Shown piece by piece: positions 63,914 through 64,000 of a stretch of DNA of 64,000 nucleotides. The position numbers were made by a program, and so were the translations under genes. How positions within the stretch are numbered: the first letter of the stretch is position 1; each line of letters begins with the position of its first letter. Location: NCBI RefSeq assembly GCF_002443255.2, contig NW_019211456.1:11740229-11804228 (forward strand). Reading direction: 5' to 3'. This stretch comes from Varroa destructor. Its lineage: Eukaryota > Arthropoda > Arachnida > Mesostigmata > Varroidae. A model generated the notes under the pieces. That model had not been told where the DNA came from. It ran no database searches and saw only the letters and a program-made list of their open reading frames with translations.

Positions 63914-64000
63914 TGATTGTAGTGTCGTAGACAACAAAGTCGACGCCTCGTGAATTCCTCATTCTATGTCTGTTTGTACGCAAAATGCTCTGACAACTAT

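Noticed and set aside
1..64000. CRISPR arrays, operons, phage or bacterial genes
   Set aside because: No spaced direct-repeat arrays, ribosome-binding sites, dense gene packing or bacterial protein families were seen; the window is eukaryotic in every respect I could judge.

Overview
This looks like nuclear DNA from an animal, most likely an arthropod. There are no operons, and no compact or long uninterrupted genes. AT-leaning non-coding DNA fills nearly all of the window, with microsatellites, homopolymer runs and small perfect inverted repeats scattered through it. Two items can be recognised by family. The first is one exon with consensus splice sites on both sides (plus strand, 56669-56941). 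It encodes the eight-cysteine zinc finger of the Slp homology domain, found in synaptotagmin-like/Slac2 (exophilin, fly bitesize) Rab27-type effectors. The second is a decayed, internally deleted non-LTR retrotransposon of the R1/I/jockey group on the minus strand (about 6.2-8.35 kb). I lean towards arthropod because of the R1-like element and a single Slp-type gene with large introns; this is inference and I cannot name the species.

Layout. 0-6 kb: AT-rich non-coding DNA with one possible short initial exon (1856-1922). 6.2-8.4 kb: the retrotransposon remnant. 8.8-9.3 kb: two perfect hairpins. 9.3-23.9 kb: non-coding DNA with more hairpins, a (CATA)n and a long (TA)n tract, and a few weak open frames (12.3-13.0, 21.9-22.5 kb). 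23.9-24.9 kb: an island of higher GC with trinucleotide repeats and a 186-codon open frame on the minus strand. 28.2-29.1 kb: a minus-strand frame broken by only two stops in 272 codons. 31.5-32.1 kb: a cluster of minus-strand coding-like pieces. 37.4-38.9 kb: GC-richer DNA with a possible microexon and a (GGCC)n tract. 39-50 kb: mostly non-coding, with a perfect 24-bp-arm hairpin at 47.9 kb. 50.7-51.0 kb: a plus-strand Gln-rich frame with two stops. 53.2 kb: a small hydrophobic minus-strand frame. 56.7 kb: the Slp zinc-finger exon. 60.3-60.7 kb: a basic minus-strand frame. 63.3-63.9 kb: a GC-rich island with overlapping open frames on both strands.

The zinc-finger exon lies inside a gene read on the plus strand. 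Its neighbouring exons (an N-terminal helix before it, and the rest of the domain plus C2 domains after it) were not found here, so its introns are probably long. The minus-strand candidates, if real, belong to other genes. Most other open frames are no longer than chance predicts for this much DNA and are left out. I saw no sign of a new multi-gene system. The observations worth a second look are the inserted Ser/Asn-rich loop in the zinc finger, the order of blocks in the retroelement relic, the set of near-perfect hairpins with tiny loops, and a few interrupted frames.
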